The notes beneath the pieces are model-generated. The model worked only from the letters and a program-made list of their open reading frames with translations. It had not been told where the DNA came from and did not search any database. The translations under genes were made by a program, and so were the position numbers. Positions 19,842 to 31,135 of a stretch of DNA of 64,000 nt are shown in pieces; the stretch's first letter is position 1, and each line of letters begins with the position of its first letter. Where the stretch lies: positions 6,946,501 to 7,010,500 of the forward strand of contig NW_026562179.1 in assembly GCF_027943255.1 (NCBI RefSeq), read 5' to 3'. The stretch is from Anastrepha obliqua. Its lineage: Eukaryota; Arthropoda; Insecta; Diptera; Tephritidae.

Positions 19842-21452
19842 CAGTAGAGCGTCGATTATCCGAAAGCCGGTCATCTAAAACGTCGGTTAACCGAAAGGAA
19901 ACATGACGCCTTTTTCGGAAAAAGTATGTACAAATGAAATAGGAACGTTTAATAGAAATGACTCAGAGAGCGACGCAAAGGAGCATCGTGATTTTGGCAT
20001 TTTCCGTGCCTTCATCGATAGCATGTTATATTTAGAACATGATTCATAGGTATTGACAGCGTTGTACATATTTACATACTTGCTTTCTGTCACGCACCTT
20101 ATGAATTTAAGTTAGTATCGCAGTTCCTAAATATAACAGCGTCGGTGGTTTTATCGTGCCGCGAAACGAACGCGCATCCGACGCCGACAGTTTTGTTTGG
20201 GCAATCTCTCATTAAAACACGAGCGGCCGGCAAAAGTACGGATCCGCCTAATCAGTTTGTTTCACTATTGACGTTGACAGGCTTCAGTGTTGTTTTAACG
20301 GTCCGTGCTGTTTTTTTTTTGTGCTGTGTGACTCCTAGCAATGCCGAAACGTAAACGAGTTGTGCTTAGTCTGGAAAGATTAAAAAAAGGTGCAAGTGGA
20401 TCAAGTTTAGCTAGAGTGTTTGGTGTTGGGACTTCAACGATAACTGGCATTAAAAAAAACAGTGAATCTATCACAAAATTTGCTTGCGTGCTGGACAGTG
20501 AAGATGGAAGCTTGCATAGAAAAACAATGAAAATGGCAGAAAATCAAAACCTAGACACTGCAGTTTACTCATGGTTCATGCAGATACGTGCTCAAGGTCA
20601 ACCAATAAATGGTCCTTTGATTTGCGAAAAGGCATTAGAAATGAACAGAAAGCTTGGGTGTGACAATGATTTTAAAGCATCTGCTGGTTGGCTCAAAAGA
20701 TTCAAGTCTAGGCACGGAATTAAAGAGCTAGATATTCAAGGGGAAAAGCTGTCAGCTGACATTGGATATGCTAAAAAGTTCAAAGAAGTTTTAAGAGTTT
20801 GTTTGTAAAGCAGTGCTATAAGGACAGTAACTTCTACAATGCAGACGAAACTGGGTTATACTGGAAGAGAATGCCAACCAAATCCCTTGCCTCTAAAAAA
20901 GAAATGGCAGCGCCTGGATTCAAAGAGAGCAAATCCCGCATAACAGCCATGGTATGTGGAAACAATACGGGCACACATAGACTACCTTTGCTGATCATAG
21001 GAAAATTTAAGAATCCAAGATGCTTCAAAGGAATAAAAAAACTGCCGCTTATTTACAAAAACCAAAAAAACTCTTGGATGGACACTCAAGTATTTATCGA
21101 GTGGTATGACGCTATATTCATTCCAGAGGTTAAAAAACATCAGATAGAAACTGGAGATACTGGAAGTGTTTTATTAGTGATTGATAATACTCCAAGTCAT
21201 CCCTCAAACCTTTCACTTGAGAGAGAAGATGGAAAATTTATGTATGTGTATGTGTCTATTCATAATATGTACTGTACTCTAGTGTATCATTAAAAGGCAT
21301 TACATACATAATATGTATTCCTAATCCAATGACGTGTTTTATTACCCTACCCTCAACAAAGTACTGGAATTTCGCAAATGTTCGTTTATCCGAAAAATCG
21401 ATTATCCGAACACCCTCTGCACCAATTGTTTCGGATAATCGGCGCTCTACTG
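19842..21452 (+). mobile_element. pogo/Tigger-like element, 1611 bp
   Basis: The ends begin CAGTAGAGCG[T/C]CGATTATC and are inverted at 21430-21452, flanked by TA at 19840-19841 and 21453-21454. CAGT-type termini and TA duplication are typical of pogo. It lies only 30 bp after the Tc1-like element. Confidence 0.92.
20341..21293 (+). pseudogene. pogo/Tigger transposase, C-terminally truncated
   Basis: Psq/CENP-B type HTH (LARVFGVGTSTITGIKK), then a second HTH (ASAGWLKRFKSRHGI), then the DDE core with YNADETGLYWKRMPTKSL (first Asp), VCGNNTGTHRLPLLIIGK and VLLVIDNTPSHP (second Asp). A frameshift at about 20800 separates two open frames. After SLEREDGKF the reading leaves the family and runs into the terminal sequence, so the third acidic residue is missing through an internal deletion. 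Confidence 0.9.
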
Positions 21453-21454
21453 TA

Positions 21455-22990
21455 CTTATATATTGGGAATATATGTGAAAAAGTCCTCCAAGATCAGTGT
21501 GGCAACCAGACTGAACGGACGACCCGATGGCAACTCTGACCATAAGATGGCAGCATTAAAAACGTAACTGAATATAAAAACCATAGATGACTAGATGTGA
21601 AACTCTTTTTCTCGTGAGAGCGCTGAAAAATGTGCATTTTTTGTAACATTCGCCAATATTGCCATACCGGTAGAAACATTAATTGGGTATTTTTTAAGCG
21701 AAAATTGGGAATTTTTAATTTCCACGCCACCATTGAGGTTAGTATTTAGTATGCGGTTGCCCAATAGCCTTATATCACTCGTATACACCTAAACATACTA
21801 AAAATACGCACAACCCGTATGAAATATGTACATAAATAAGCATAAAATTTAAAAATTTATATATATTATAAATGAAATTACTTAAAACTGAAATACAAAA
21901 GTTATTTAATAATAATAAAATAATGAACACGAAAAACATAAGTTATAGCTAAGTACATGACATATCGCGATTTCTTAATGTAACACAGAAAGTGGGTAAC
22001 AAAAAAAAAATTCTCAAGCAACGAACAGAATAAGTTAAAGCAGATTACCTTTAATCTTTGTAAAATATCTCAAACTCAAATTTATTTCCTTTACCTACGC
22101 TTTTCAACCATAGAATATTTATGTGTATACAAATTTACATAAACAGCACACAGTTTTCAATAAAATTACATTATGTACATAAGACTAATTAAAATTAGAA
22201 GTCGAAAAGAATATAAGGGGCCTTGGAAAATTCTAAAACTCCCTTCAATTTAAATTATTACGTTTCAATTGAATTAATTTTAAGACATATAATTACAAAT
22301 ATTTAATCGCGTCATTTTTTCATTAAGCAAGGACGAACTGCTTTCGTTAGTTATTTTTGGCGCGTTTTTTCTGGCAGTCCCAAAATCCCATAATGTGTGA
22401 ATGTTGCCAAGTTTTGAAACGAGCTCATGGGCACACTCTCTCTCAAAATGAAAGATTTTACATCTAGTCATCTATGCGTTATACTATTCTGATTGTACGC
22501 ATTTTTCTTAAAATCTAACTTAATCCTAATTTTGAACTTAACATTTATTTAAATAAAAAAAACTAAAAATAAAATACATTTTACCTAATCAATACAATAA
22601 TTTGCCACTATACCCACAACCAGTAAATAGATTTCAAGGTGGATGCCATCTAGTATGTGCATGCAAAATTTTAGGCTTTAAATGGAAATTCAAACGCATA
22701 AAATTAAAACCAAAATTATTGTGAAATGAAAGTACAAATGAAATTCTGTTTTGGTGTGATGCGAAATTTAAACTTTGTGTGATACTTTTATAATACAAAT
22801 TAACTAAATAGTTAATGTTTCATTTTTACGCGAAACATTAAATTTTTATTGATCAAATGCGTTTTTAACTTATCTTAAAAATTATAACATTTGTTCAAAT
22901 CGCTTTTTTTTAAGTAACTGACTTCAAATTTTGAAAATAGAAAAATGACATGTTAAAATTAAGACAATATGAATTTGTATACATATATGT
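21455..22990. other. AT-rich spacer, probably including the copia 3' LTR
   Basis: No ORF with recognisable content. The right part, from about 23066 leftward, should hold the 3' LTR of the minus-strand copia element, but I could not fix its outer end or find a matching 5' LTR. Confidence 0.4.
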
Positions 22991-23104
22991 TGGTGTGTAT
23001 GTTCACAAACAATTAGTATTCTCTCTCTCTATAGAGTCGCATTGGAATCGGATTTATTTTCAACACCCTTCCTCAATGTGAATCTGTTTACATTAAAATT
23101 TCCC

Positions 23105-23634
23105 AGTAGTTAATATAAATTTAATAATTTTACAAAGTTAGAGTGCCTCGTTTTCAACAAATTTTTAGTTAGTATATCAGCTATCATGTGCTCAGTTGAA
23201 ATATATTTTAATTCTATATCGCCATTCTGAATAACCTCTCAGACAAAGTATTTTCTGATGCCAATGTGCTTTGATCTAGCACGGTATACTGGATTTTTAG
23301 CTAAGCTTTGGGCGCTAAGATTGTCACCATATAGAGCAATTGGTGTACCAGCTTTACCACAGCCAATCTCAATCATTAAGCGTCTCAAATGCAACGCTTC
23401 CTTCGCAGCTGACGACAATGCCATGTACTCAGCCTCCGTGCTCCTCAAGGCCACGGATCCTTGTTTCTCGGACTTCCACGAAATTGTTCCATCGATCAGA
23501 AAAAACACATATCCGGTGTATGATCTACGATTACTTATATCACCGCCAGAATCCGCATCTACGAATCCTTCAAGTGCCTGCCCACATGCGCGATAATTCA
23601 GCTTCAGATCTATTGTAGCTGCTAGGTACCGCAT
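23105..23634 (-). pseudogene. copia RNase H domain
   Basis: FVDADSGGDISNRRSYTGYVF (catalytic Asp), SWKSEKQGSVALRSTEAEYMAL (Glu), YGDNLSAQSLAKNP (Asp) and KHIGIRKYFV. After one stop the terminal HMIADILTKNL follows down to about 23105. All acidic residues are present. The first motif normally reads DAD-W-G and here has lost the Trp. Confidence 0.88.
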
Positions 23635-23878
23635 TACATGCTACACACCTGCGACATGTTCCCTATGTGGGTTCTTGTTCCTCTGTGCCAACTTTACAGC
23701 TGAATGATAAATACCTGGTCTGGAAGTCAACTCGCCGATCGCTAATTGATATGCCGTTGGATCAGGAATCTTTCGCTTTCACATGCTACTTGATACCCTG
23801 CGTCTAATGGCATTGCTGTGATGCTGTGACGCTGTAGCATATCTTTGATATAATGTTATTGGTTCATCCATATGTCGC

Positions 23879-24616
23879 CTAAATCACCATCGCGCTGAAT
23901 CTACATGCCAAAGAACATCTGCAATTTTCCCTTATCGAAGCGTTCAAGCTTTGTTGAAATATTTGATTTGATTTACAATATATCAAATCTGTCTTCTTTT
24001 GGCACGCTATAAGCAAATCATCTACATAAATTAGAATTAAACAAAGACTAACTTTTATGCCCTGCTTATACAAGAATTGCTCGTTTTGGCATTGAGTGAT
24101 TCCAATTTCAACTAGCGCTGCATTCAGCTTGGAGTTCCACTTCCTTCCTGCTTGTTTTAAACCATAAATCGCTTTGTTCAACCTCAATACTCTTGCGAGA
24201 CAGGTCTTATCAGCATACCCCTCCGGCTGAGTCATACAGACTACGTCTTTTAACTCGGTATTAAGATATTCTGCACAAACGTCCATTTGATGCAGGTGCA
24301 GCTTCAGTTCAACAGAAAGCGCAAGAATTAAGCGTATTGTTTCATACCGACACACCAGTGGGAATGGGTCACCATAGTTCACGCCGAACTTTTGTGAACA
24401 CCCTTTGGCTACCAAAAGTGCTTTATGGTTTTTAACATCGCCAACTTCGTTTCTCTTGACTGTGTAAGCCCATTTACTGCCAATCGGCTTCTGGGATTTT
24501 GGGTCTGTCAGTGTCCACGTACAATTTGCCACCAGTGCCTCATATTCTGCGTCCATGGCCGCCTGGTAATATGAACCATGCTTACGGCCACATGCCTCAC
24601 CAAATGTTGTTGGCAA
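23879..24616 (-). pseudogene. copia reverse transcriptase
   Basis: PIGSKWAYTVKRNEVG, KALLVAKGCSQKFGVNYGDPF, HQMDVCAEYLNTEL, YGLKQAGRKWN, and the catalytic YVDDLLIAC (YVDD codons at 24017-24028). The normal 'D..TAFLNG' is altered to 'DVCAEYLNT'. A frameshift follows at about 23950, so the C-terminus is garbled before RNase H. Confidence 0.88.
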
Positions 24617-24990
24617 CTGTATCTCTTTAGCTTGTACTGCGTGGATGATATTGTAATCTTTCTTTGGACGCCCTGGCCAGTTCGAATTAATTTCGGTCTG
24701 CCGGGTCCGATCTTTACGCCTTGTTTGTGTATCAGTTCTGACTCCTCTGCGCTGGCGTATTTATCACTCCCCATACTATCACTGAACGAATCTGTCTGCT
24801 GATCACCGTCATCACTACATGAAAGTAGCTTCACTCTGTCATAACCTGGTGCATCAGCTGTTGAATTTTTGCTGGAAAATTGAATACAATCTGGTCATCA
24901 TTTTGGGCTGCGTGTAAAGGTTCATCAAACAAAACATCGCGTTTTGGTATTTTTCTTTATCGTAGAGCTGTACGCTTTTGATACTAACGA
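24508..24990 (-). pseudogene. copia integrase-RT linker
   Basis: Acidic, low-complexity reading (SDDGDQQTDSFSDSMGSDKY) between integrase and RT, followed by VQRKITISSTQYKL. Frame changes at both sides. Confidence 0.6.
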
Positions 24991-25008
24991 GTACACTACC
25001 AGACGGTA

Positions 25009-25440
25009 CTATTTTCCTTTCGCCTGAAATTTACTGTGACGCGTCTTGTCCAAACCAACAGCCACTGACCCGAATATACGCATATTCTGCACATTGGGTT
25101 TTCTGCCACAACACGCTTCGAACGGTGTTATACCAACTAAGGCCGTAGTTGGCGATCTGTTTCGGATATAGGCCGCTGTCTGTACTGCCTCGGCCCACGG
25201 AAACCCGAGCATATTAGAATGCACTATCAAACTTCTTGCCATTTCAACAAGAGTGTCATTTGCTCGTTCTGCTACGCCATTCTGTTGGGGGCTGTACGGC
25301 ACAGTTAGTTGACGCGTTATGCCATGCTGCTTCAAAAAATCGTAAAAACATTTATTGACGTATTCTCGTCTGTTATCGCTACGTATCACTTTAATATTTC
25401 GTCCAGTCTGACGCTCTACTTTTTACTTGAGAAAAAATTT
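25009..25440 (-). pseudogene. copia integrase catalytic core (C-terminal part)
   Basis: IRSDNRREYVNKCFYDFLKQ (catalytic Asp), PYSPQQNGVAERANDTLVEM (catalytic Glu), PWAEAVQTAAYIRNRSP and ITPFEACCGRKPN. A stop at about 25420 separates it from the first part of the domain. Confidence 0.88.
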
Positions 25441-25479
25441 AAATATGCGACGGGACACGTCGTCGATGAAAGTTAAAAA

Positions 25480-25971
25480 TTAAGCCGACCTACCAAGAGA
25501 GCGCTTCCCAAACGGACCACAAACACCAGTAGCCTCTGATTTCAGTAGTTGCGTTCCTCGATTTTCTGACGCTGTTGAAAATGGTTGAGTGTGTATTTTA
25601 CACTTAATACACGTCCTACACTGTGACTGGCCTAAAGAATCTACGTTATCTATGCCAAGCACCATCATATTTTTGGTGAGCTTCATGAGACTCCCATAAT
25701 TCAAAAGGCCATATCGAAAATGCCACAATGCTGCACTTTCAATTACAAAAAGTTTGCTTTTCACAAAATTGGCTGGCCTTGCTGACTTACAACCGCACAC
25801 TTATTTTTAAAGTTAACTTTACATCCATGCTCGACGGCTGGACTAACCGACACGAAATTCCCCTTAATTTGCGGTACATGCAAAACATTCTCTAATTTGA
25901 GTTCACAGAATTCATTTCGAAGAAAAACGTCGCCTCCGCCTACTGCACTTATGACGTTGTTATGAGCCGAC
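25480..25971 (-). pseudogene. copia GAG-pre-integrase region
   Basis: ISAVGGGDVFLRN, LENVLHVPQIKGNFVSV, then ALWHFRYGLLNYGSLMKL and CRTCIKCKIHTQPF (His/Cys zinc-binding segment). The frame shifts at about 25790. The reading continues on the far side of the hAT-type insertion at 27093. Confidence 0.85.
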
Positions 25972-27092
25972 CAGTGTTGCCAGAACCAATCGCAGCAGCG
26001 TTCTAAAGCGATGATCAAAAAAGTAATAGATTGCTGTACTCCGTAATAGGAGTCTAAGCAAAATTAAAAAAAAAAAACACATTTTTCTAATAGCGGTCGC
26101 CCCTCGGCGGGCAATGGCAAACCTCCGAGTGTATTTCAGCCATGAAAAAGGTCCTCATAAAAAATATCTGCCGTTCGGAGTCGGCTTGAAACTGTAGGTC
26201 CCTCCATTTGTGGAACAACATCAAGACGCACACACAAATAGGAGGAGGAGCTCGGCCAAACACCTAACAGAAGTCTAATTTTCGTTTAATAATAAATCTG
26301 CAAGACAAAATACGGATTCCTTCTTATACATACATGTAGATATTCTTTTATATTAAATTCTGGTTCATGGTCCATTGAAAAAATAATCCGCAATTATTTC
26401 ACGTGAGAAAATGTTCAGAAACACTCACCTTTCCATACTGATGTATCAACAGGATTTAATTGACTAAAACGAAAACAAAACACTCACTATCACACTGACA
26501 TGCTCATCACAGTGACAATTCTCGAACTGAATAAACTTCTAACAAAGCACTAAAGCTCATTCAGAAAGGCAGAGTCAAATAAACGTCATAACACAGTCAG
26601 TAACACAGGATATCACTAATTAACATATATTCTTCCAACATTAGCGGGTTTAATATTTTAAGCCTTTATGGCCAATGCGCACGTTGCAAGTTGCAACGTG
26701 TTGTATCGTGTTGTTATACATATTCAAAATTGACGATGGGCAGTAGCGGAGAAATTATTGTCAAAAGGGCGAATGAAACAAAAATATCTCCAGACATATG
26801 TCCTTTTAGTATACATCATGTTTACTTTTATGGCCGCTGCTCACCCTCTCTCGTTAACAATGGGACTTATAATACATAAGCAGCGATGGATAAAGAAGGT
26901 TTCCCAATACGTCTTTTATAAAACATTTTTTTCAAAATTTGGCTGAAATTGTAATTTAAAACATGAACAATTTTTTTCCTGTTTCCTCTTCGAATTGGAA
27001 ATTGTAATAGATTTCATATGAAGTGTAATAGCGTAATCAACTGAGAACAAATGTAATAGATCTATTACAATTGTAATAGACTGGCAACACTG
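25972..27092. mobile_element. hAT-type non-autonomous element, 8-bp TSD
   Basis: The ends CAGTGTTGCCAG (25972-25983) and inverted CTGGCAACACTG (27081-27092) are flanked by the identical 8-mer GAGCCGAC at 25964-25971 and 27093-27100. An 8-bp duplication with short CAG-type TIRs fits hAT. No transposase is inside; it holds a SINE at about 26062-26272. Insertion interrupts the copia reading frame. Confidence 0.88.
26062..26272 (+). mobile_element. tRNA-derived SINE, 5'-truncated
   Basis: The body of the SINE family from 'ttttctaatagcggtcgccc' to 'gctcggccaaacacc', plus orientation, lacking the tRNA-like head and tail. Nested inside the hAT-type element. Confidence 0.8.
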
Positions 27093-27387
27093 GAGCCGAC
27101 GCCACATCCTCTTCTTGTAAAACATAATTCGTAAGAAGACTACGCGCACAACTCATGTGCGCTGTCGCCCCGCTGGCTGGGCACCAACTCGAACCTTCTA
27201 ACTTACTTACATCTGCCGCTGCTAAAACTGTAACTGATCGATATTGTTGTTGTTGCCTTTTTGTTGATTTTTCTTTAATTTTATTTTTGCACTGATTCCT
27301 AACGCGTGAATTTTTAGCTATTATCTTTTTAAACAGTTGGTTTAAACAGCTGACGCACATTTCGTGTTTTGTTTCACTGTCAAACAT
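27037..27387 (-). pseudogene. copia nucleocapsid/protease segment
   Basis: A basic stretch rich in Lys/Arg/Gln, then the protease motif WCPASGATAHMS, in which the usual catalytic D-S-G is A-S-G. The reading passes into the TSD of the hAT-type element at 27093-27100. Loss of the catalytic Asp argues that the copy is inactive. Confidence 0.8.
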
Positions 27388-27469
27388 CTTCAGTTTGGTC
27401 TATAATTTAACCTTGAATCGTCCTATATTTTATTATCAAAATGCGTGTTTTGTTAAGAAGTTTAATATC

Positions 27470-27745
27470 CACTTTTTTATCGAAAAATTGTGTTCAGCGA
27501 CGAAGACCATTTTCACCCAGATCGTAAGATATAACGCCTTTAGATTATTTTTTGTGGGGCTATGTTAAAGCTCATGTCTATTCAGACAAGCCTGCTTCAA
27601 TTAGCGCATTGGAAGACAACATTAAAGTATTTATATGTGAGATACCGGCCGAAACATTGGAAAGAGTAGGCCAAAATTAGACTAAGCGGATGGACCATTT
27701 GAAGCGCAGTCGGGGTCAACATTTGCATGAAGTAATCTTCTAACA
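27470..27745 (+). pseudogene. Mariner transposase, internally deleted scrap
   Basis: KIVFSDEDHFHP (first Asp box) is joined almost directly to LDYFLWGYVKAHVYSDKP (third Asp region) and the C-terminus HLHEVIF. About two thirds of the catalytic domain is missing. It lies between copia gag and protease. Confidence 0.8.
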
Positions 27746-27874
27746 TCTTAAGTGCACCTGTGCTCATCTTCTTCCAATTCTTTTATTTTTAACACTTCTA
27801 GGGAAGGAAAACTGTCGCGTATTTCCATGACTCCTCGCTGAGTTTAATGTCTAGCTCCGAGAGCTTGTCCGCCG

Positions 27875-28232
27875 CTAATTGATGTAGCTGCACATAGCGT
27901 CATCATCCATCATCCGCAAACCAAGCAACTGCGTATAAAAACACACCTTTCTTATTGGCCCACTGCGTTGATGCACATCCTTGAGCATTTTCCATATGCT
28001 CGCCGTTGTCGTACAGTTCTTCAAGTAGCCTAACTGCGATGGCTTTACGCTCAATGTGATCATTATCAATGCTTTTTCGTCTAGTGCATTCCAGTTCGCC
28101 GCTTCTGCTACTGGTCCCTCTCCGTCCATCACCCTCCATATCCCTGCATGCACTAACACGCTGCACATTTGGATGCTTCAGGAGTCATAGTTACTTTCAA
28201 CCAATTGAATTGAATTGAAATTCATTTATTTA
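27875..28232 (-). pseudogene. copia gag N-terminal region
   Basis: WRVMDGEGPVAEAANWNALD, then IMITLSVKPSQLGYLKNCTT, SIWKMLKDVHQRSG and MDDDAMCSYIN, matching the capsid-like gag of copia elements. The start is near 28190. A mariner scrap interrupts what should follow. Confidence 0.8.
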
Positions 28233-29581
28233 TCTATACTAATATTATAAAGAGGAAAACTTTGTTTGTTTGTTTGTTTGTTTGTTTGTTTGTTTGTTTG
28301 TAACGAATAGGCTCAAAAACTATTGGACCGATTTTAAAAATTCTTTCACCATTCGAAAACTACATTATCCATGAGTAACATGGATTACATTTTATTTTGG
28401 AAAAAAATAGGGTTCCGTAAGATATTTGGATTTTTAGGACACAAACTGAAAAAAATCTTATATATAAAATAAAGTCAACTTTTTGTGTGTGTTCGCTAAC
28501 CGGGCGTGTCTGCACCGACTTAAACCAAACTTACACACATTGTTAAGAAGGTATTGAAGATAGTTTCCGTATAGTTTGGATTCCTATTGGTGGATAGGGC
28601 TCGAGATATAGGTCAAAACGTGGACCCGGGTAACCTTTGGATGTGTATGTACAATATGGGTATCAAATTGAAGCTGTTGGTGAATGCTTTAGTACAGAGT
28701 ATTTTTCATGCCGCTCCGTGACTGGGGTCTCGAGATATAGGTCAAAACGTGGACCCGGGTAACCTTTGGTTGTGTATGTACAATATCGGTATCAAATGAA
28801 AGCTGTTGATAAGTGCTTTAATACGGGGTAATTTTCATACCTATTGATGACTAGGGTCTGGAAATATATGGCAAAACGTGGACCCGCCGTGTCTTTGCAC
28901 CGAATTAAACCAAACTTACACACATTGTTAAGGAGGTATTGAAGATGGTTTTCGTATAGTTTGGATATCTATTGGTGGATAGGGCTCGAGATATAGGTCA
29001 AAACGTGGACCCGGATAACCTTCGGATGTGTATGTACAATATGGGGCGGAACTGAACTGTCAAATTGACAGTGTGAGTTACAATGTGTCAATATTTCTTT
29101 CTGATTTGGATGCCATAAGGAAAAAACGTAAGTGCAACATGTAAAAATTGTTTGTGAATTTTTTTGGAGTGGATTTTGGAACAGTGAATAATTTCTTACG
29201 AAATTTGAGAATTTAATGTGAAATCCGAATGAAATTATGTGTTCGTGGTAAAAACAATTTTTTTCGTTTTTTTTTTTTTTTTGAAAAATATAAATGGATA
29301 ATGGTTAAAAAAGCTCCAATGCTTAATAAAACATATAAATTGAAACGAAAAATGCATGGATGATCAGGAAAAAAGACGATTGTTTATTCATATGCGTTGA
29401 TTTGAAATTTAAAAACAAACTTCCTTTTTCCTGATTTTCAATTTATATTTTATACTTACTCAAAAACCAAGCGCTTGAATTAAGAATAAGGAAATAAATA
29501 ATATGAAAACCATATATTTTCTGTTCTAAACCATATCTATTCTATTTTAGTGTGCCCAGCGAAGGGGGCCGGGTTTGCTAG
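28233..29581 (+). mobile_element. Complete non-autonomous Helitron, 1349 bp
   Basis: Starts A|TC at 28233 (TCTATACTAATATTATAAAG) and ends GCCCAGCGAAGGGGGCCGGG...CTAG at 29581, followed by T, so there is no target duplication. A second internal 5'-like start (TCTTATATATAAAATAAAGT) is at 28457. The interior has about three tandem 127-bp units (28611, 28739, 28866). No coding sequence. Confidence 0.92.
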
Positions 29582-29813
29582 TACACGTATAAACTTATTA
29601 CACTGAACTGAACTCATACTACAAAAAATGCTAGTAACGGAATATATTCGTGAGTAACGTTTCGTTACTCGGTACTAGAGAGCGCACCCGTTACTCAGTA
29701 CCGAATACATACGGTTTGCTTCAGCTTTAAAATAAAATCATTTCAGCAAAATATTATTCAAACGGTCTATATGTGTATGCACATACCCAAAAGCCAAGTG
29801 TTTCATTCGCCGT
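29582..29813. other. Spacer with strong small hairpins
   Basis: 'gagtaacgtttcgttactc' (29652-29670) is a near-perfect hairpin, and 'cggtact'/'agtaccg' arms follow to about 29705. No ORF. Possibly the end of a foldback or Harbinger element. Confidence 0.45.
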
Positions 29814-29996
29814 TTAGGTGTTTATTTTCAAAAAATTTCGCGCGCTGCTTACGTTCCAAATATGAGCATCGTGGTTGCTGCCAGGATACTGCGCATTCAC
29901 GTAACGAATTCTCATTTTATTATCGCATATCTGCAATAAATAATAAATTAGAAAGATATTTGAAATATCAGTTTTTGCAAGACTTACGCATTGCAT
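29814..29996 (-). pseudogene. PIF/Harbinger (HARBI1-like) transposase fragment
   Basis: Minus-strand reading DNKMRIRYVNAQYPGSNHDA then HIWNVSSARNFL, a conserved segment around the second catalytic Asp of Harbinger nucleases (PGS.HD). Only this exon-sized piece is present. Confidence 0.8.
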
Positions 29997-30114
29997 TGAT
30001 GCTATGTTTTTTTTTTTTTTGTTTTTTTTGTCGGGACAACTAGCAAGTGCAGCACTCAGACTTTAATTGAGTCCATTGTACTACACTTGGATTCCCTTTT
30101 AATTTTCTTTAAAT

Positions 30115-30609
30115 CTACCCCACTTTCGGAAGAAAATTGAGAAGATCTTGTGGTGCCAAGGAGCCAAGATGGTCGCTTCTTAACACATCAGTGCCAAAGA
30201 CCTCAAACCTGATTCGAGCGAAGGCGGGGCAGACGCACAGGAAGTGGTCCGCCGTCTCATCCTCCTCTTCACAGGCTGGGCAGAGTACACTGTCTGAGAT
30301 GCTCAACCTTTCCATGTGCTTTGCCCACAGAAAGTGGCCCCTCATCAGTCCAACCAGCCGTCCGCACTCCCCTCTGCTTAATGACTGAAGGTTTTGCGAC
30401 AGTCGATCAGACATGACAGGTAACATCAGTTTTGTCCATCTGCAGCCTCTCTCAGCTTGCCAAGCTTGCTTGTGGGTGGTAGTTAGTTTGCTAACCGTGG
30501 CCGTGACGGTCGCAGAAGGGAGTGGCAAAGCGGGCTCTGGGCCAAAGAAGGTGGCCTCAGAGCCCATCTTAGCTAAGGAGTCACAAGTCTCGTTACCCGT
30601 GATACCCAT
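30115..30609 (-). pseudogene. LINE C-terminus: end of RNase H and zinc knuckle
   Basis: GITGNETCDSLAKMGSEA (RNase H end with its Asp), then a helical linker, GLMRGHFLWAKHMERL, and CPACEEEDETADHFLCVCPA, a C-x2-C...H-x4-C knuckle. Separated from the rest of RNase H by a stop at about 30620 and a frame change. Confidence 0.82.
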
Positions 30610-30639
30610 GTGTCCCGGGACTCATGTTAGCATCAGGCT

Positions 30640-31135
30640 ATTATGTCAGCCTGGATTTACAGGACTTCACTACCCTTATTGTCGCTGGAGGGCTGTCTAA
30701 GGCCATAAGCGCAGCTTAGCTGTCGCTGCAGACACATATAGATCTGCCTCTCCATCGTTTTTCCACAACAAAGTTCATAGCTTCTTGAACTGCATACACC
30801 TCCGCTTGAAACACAGATGCATGCATTCCAAGAGCAAAGTGCAGTTTTCTCCCGTTGGATTCCACGTAGACCCCAGAGCCGGAGCCATGCTCGGTCCTGG
30901 AGCCATCCGTAAAAATGCGAAAACAGTGTTTGCCGGGCTCATTTTCTGAGTCTCCCCACAACTGAACCTCTGGTAGCACTACACTGTATCTCTTTTCAAG
31001 TACGACTCTTGATGGCATGGAGTCAAGGGGCATGGAGAGAATCGTTGGATCGATGTCCATGCCTTCTCTGTGTTCCAATGCCGGACAAGGGCCGTACCAG
31101 TTCCCACTGTGTTTCAGTCTGCAGATGGCCTTCAA
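30640..31135 (-). pseudogene. LINE RNase H domain, N-terminal part
   Basis: FRIFTDGSRTEHGSGSGVYV (first Asp), VFQAEVYAVQEAMNFV (Glu) and ICVCSDS (Asp) are the acidic residues of RNase H. The frame breaks at about 30716, where the domain should continue. Confidence 0.82.

Larger units (their letters stand above)
22990..28232 (-). mobile_element. Ty1/copia retrotransposon, 5' end lost
   Basis: From right to left on the minus strand: gag (28168-27875), protease (27387-27037), GAG-pre-integrase (26018-25480), integrase (25389-25009), RT (24616-23879), RNase H (23634 to about 23105), then a purine-rich tract 'attgaggaagggtgtt' at about 23063-23079, where the 3' LTR should begin. It is interrupted by a hAT-type element (25972-27092) and a mariner scrap (27470-27745). 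A Helitron starts at 28233, immediately upstream of gag, and no 5' LTR is seen. Confidence 0.85.

Noticed and set aside
28611..28900. Regularly spaced repeats that could suggest a CRISPR-like array
   Set aside because: Units of about 127 bp without variable spacers, inside a Helitron in a eukaryotic genome.
28170..29620. 5' LTR of the copia element
   Set aside because: No sequence resembling the region after the polypurine tract at about 23066 is found upstream of gag or beyond the Helitron.
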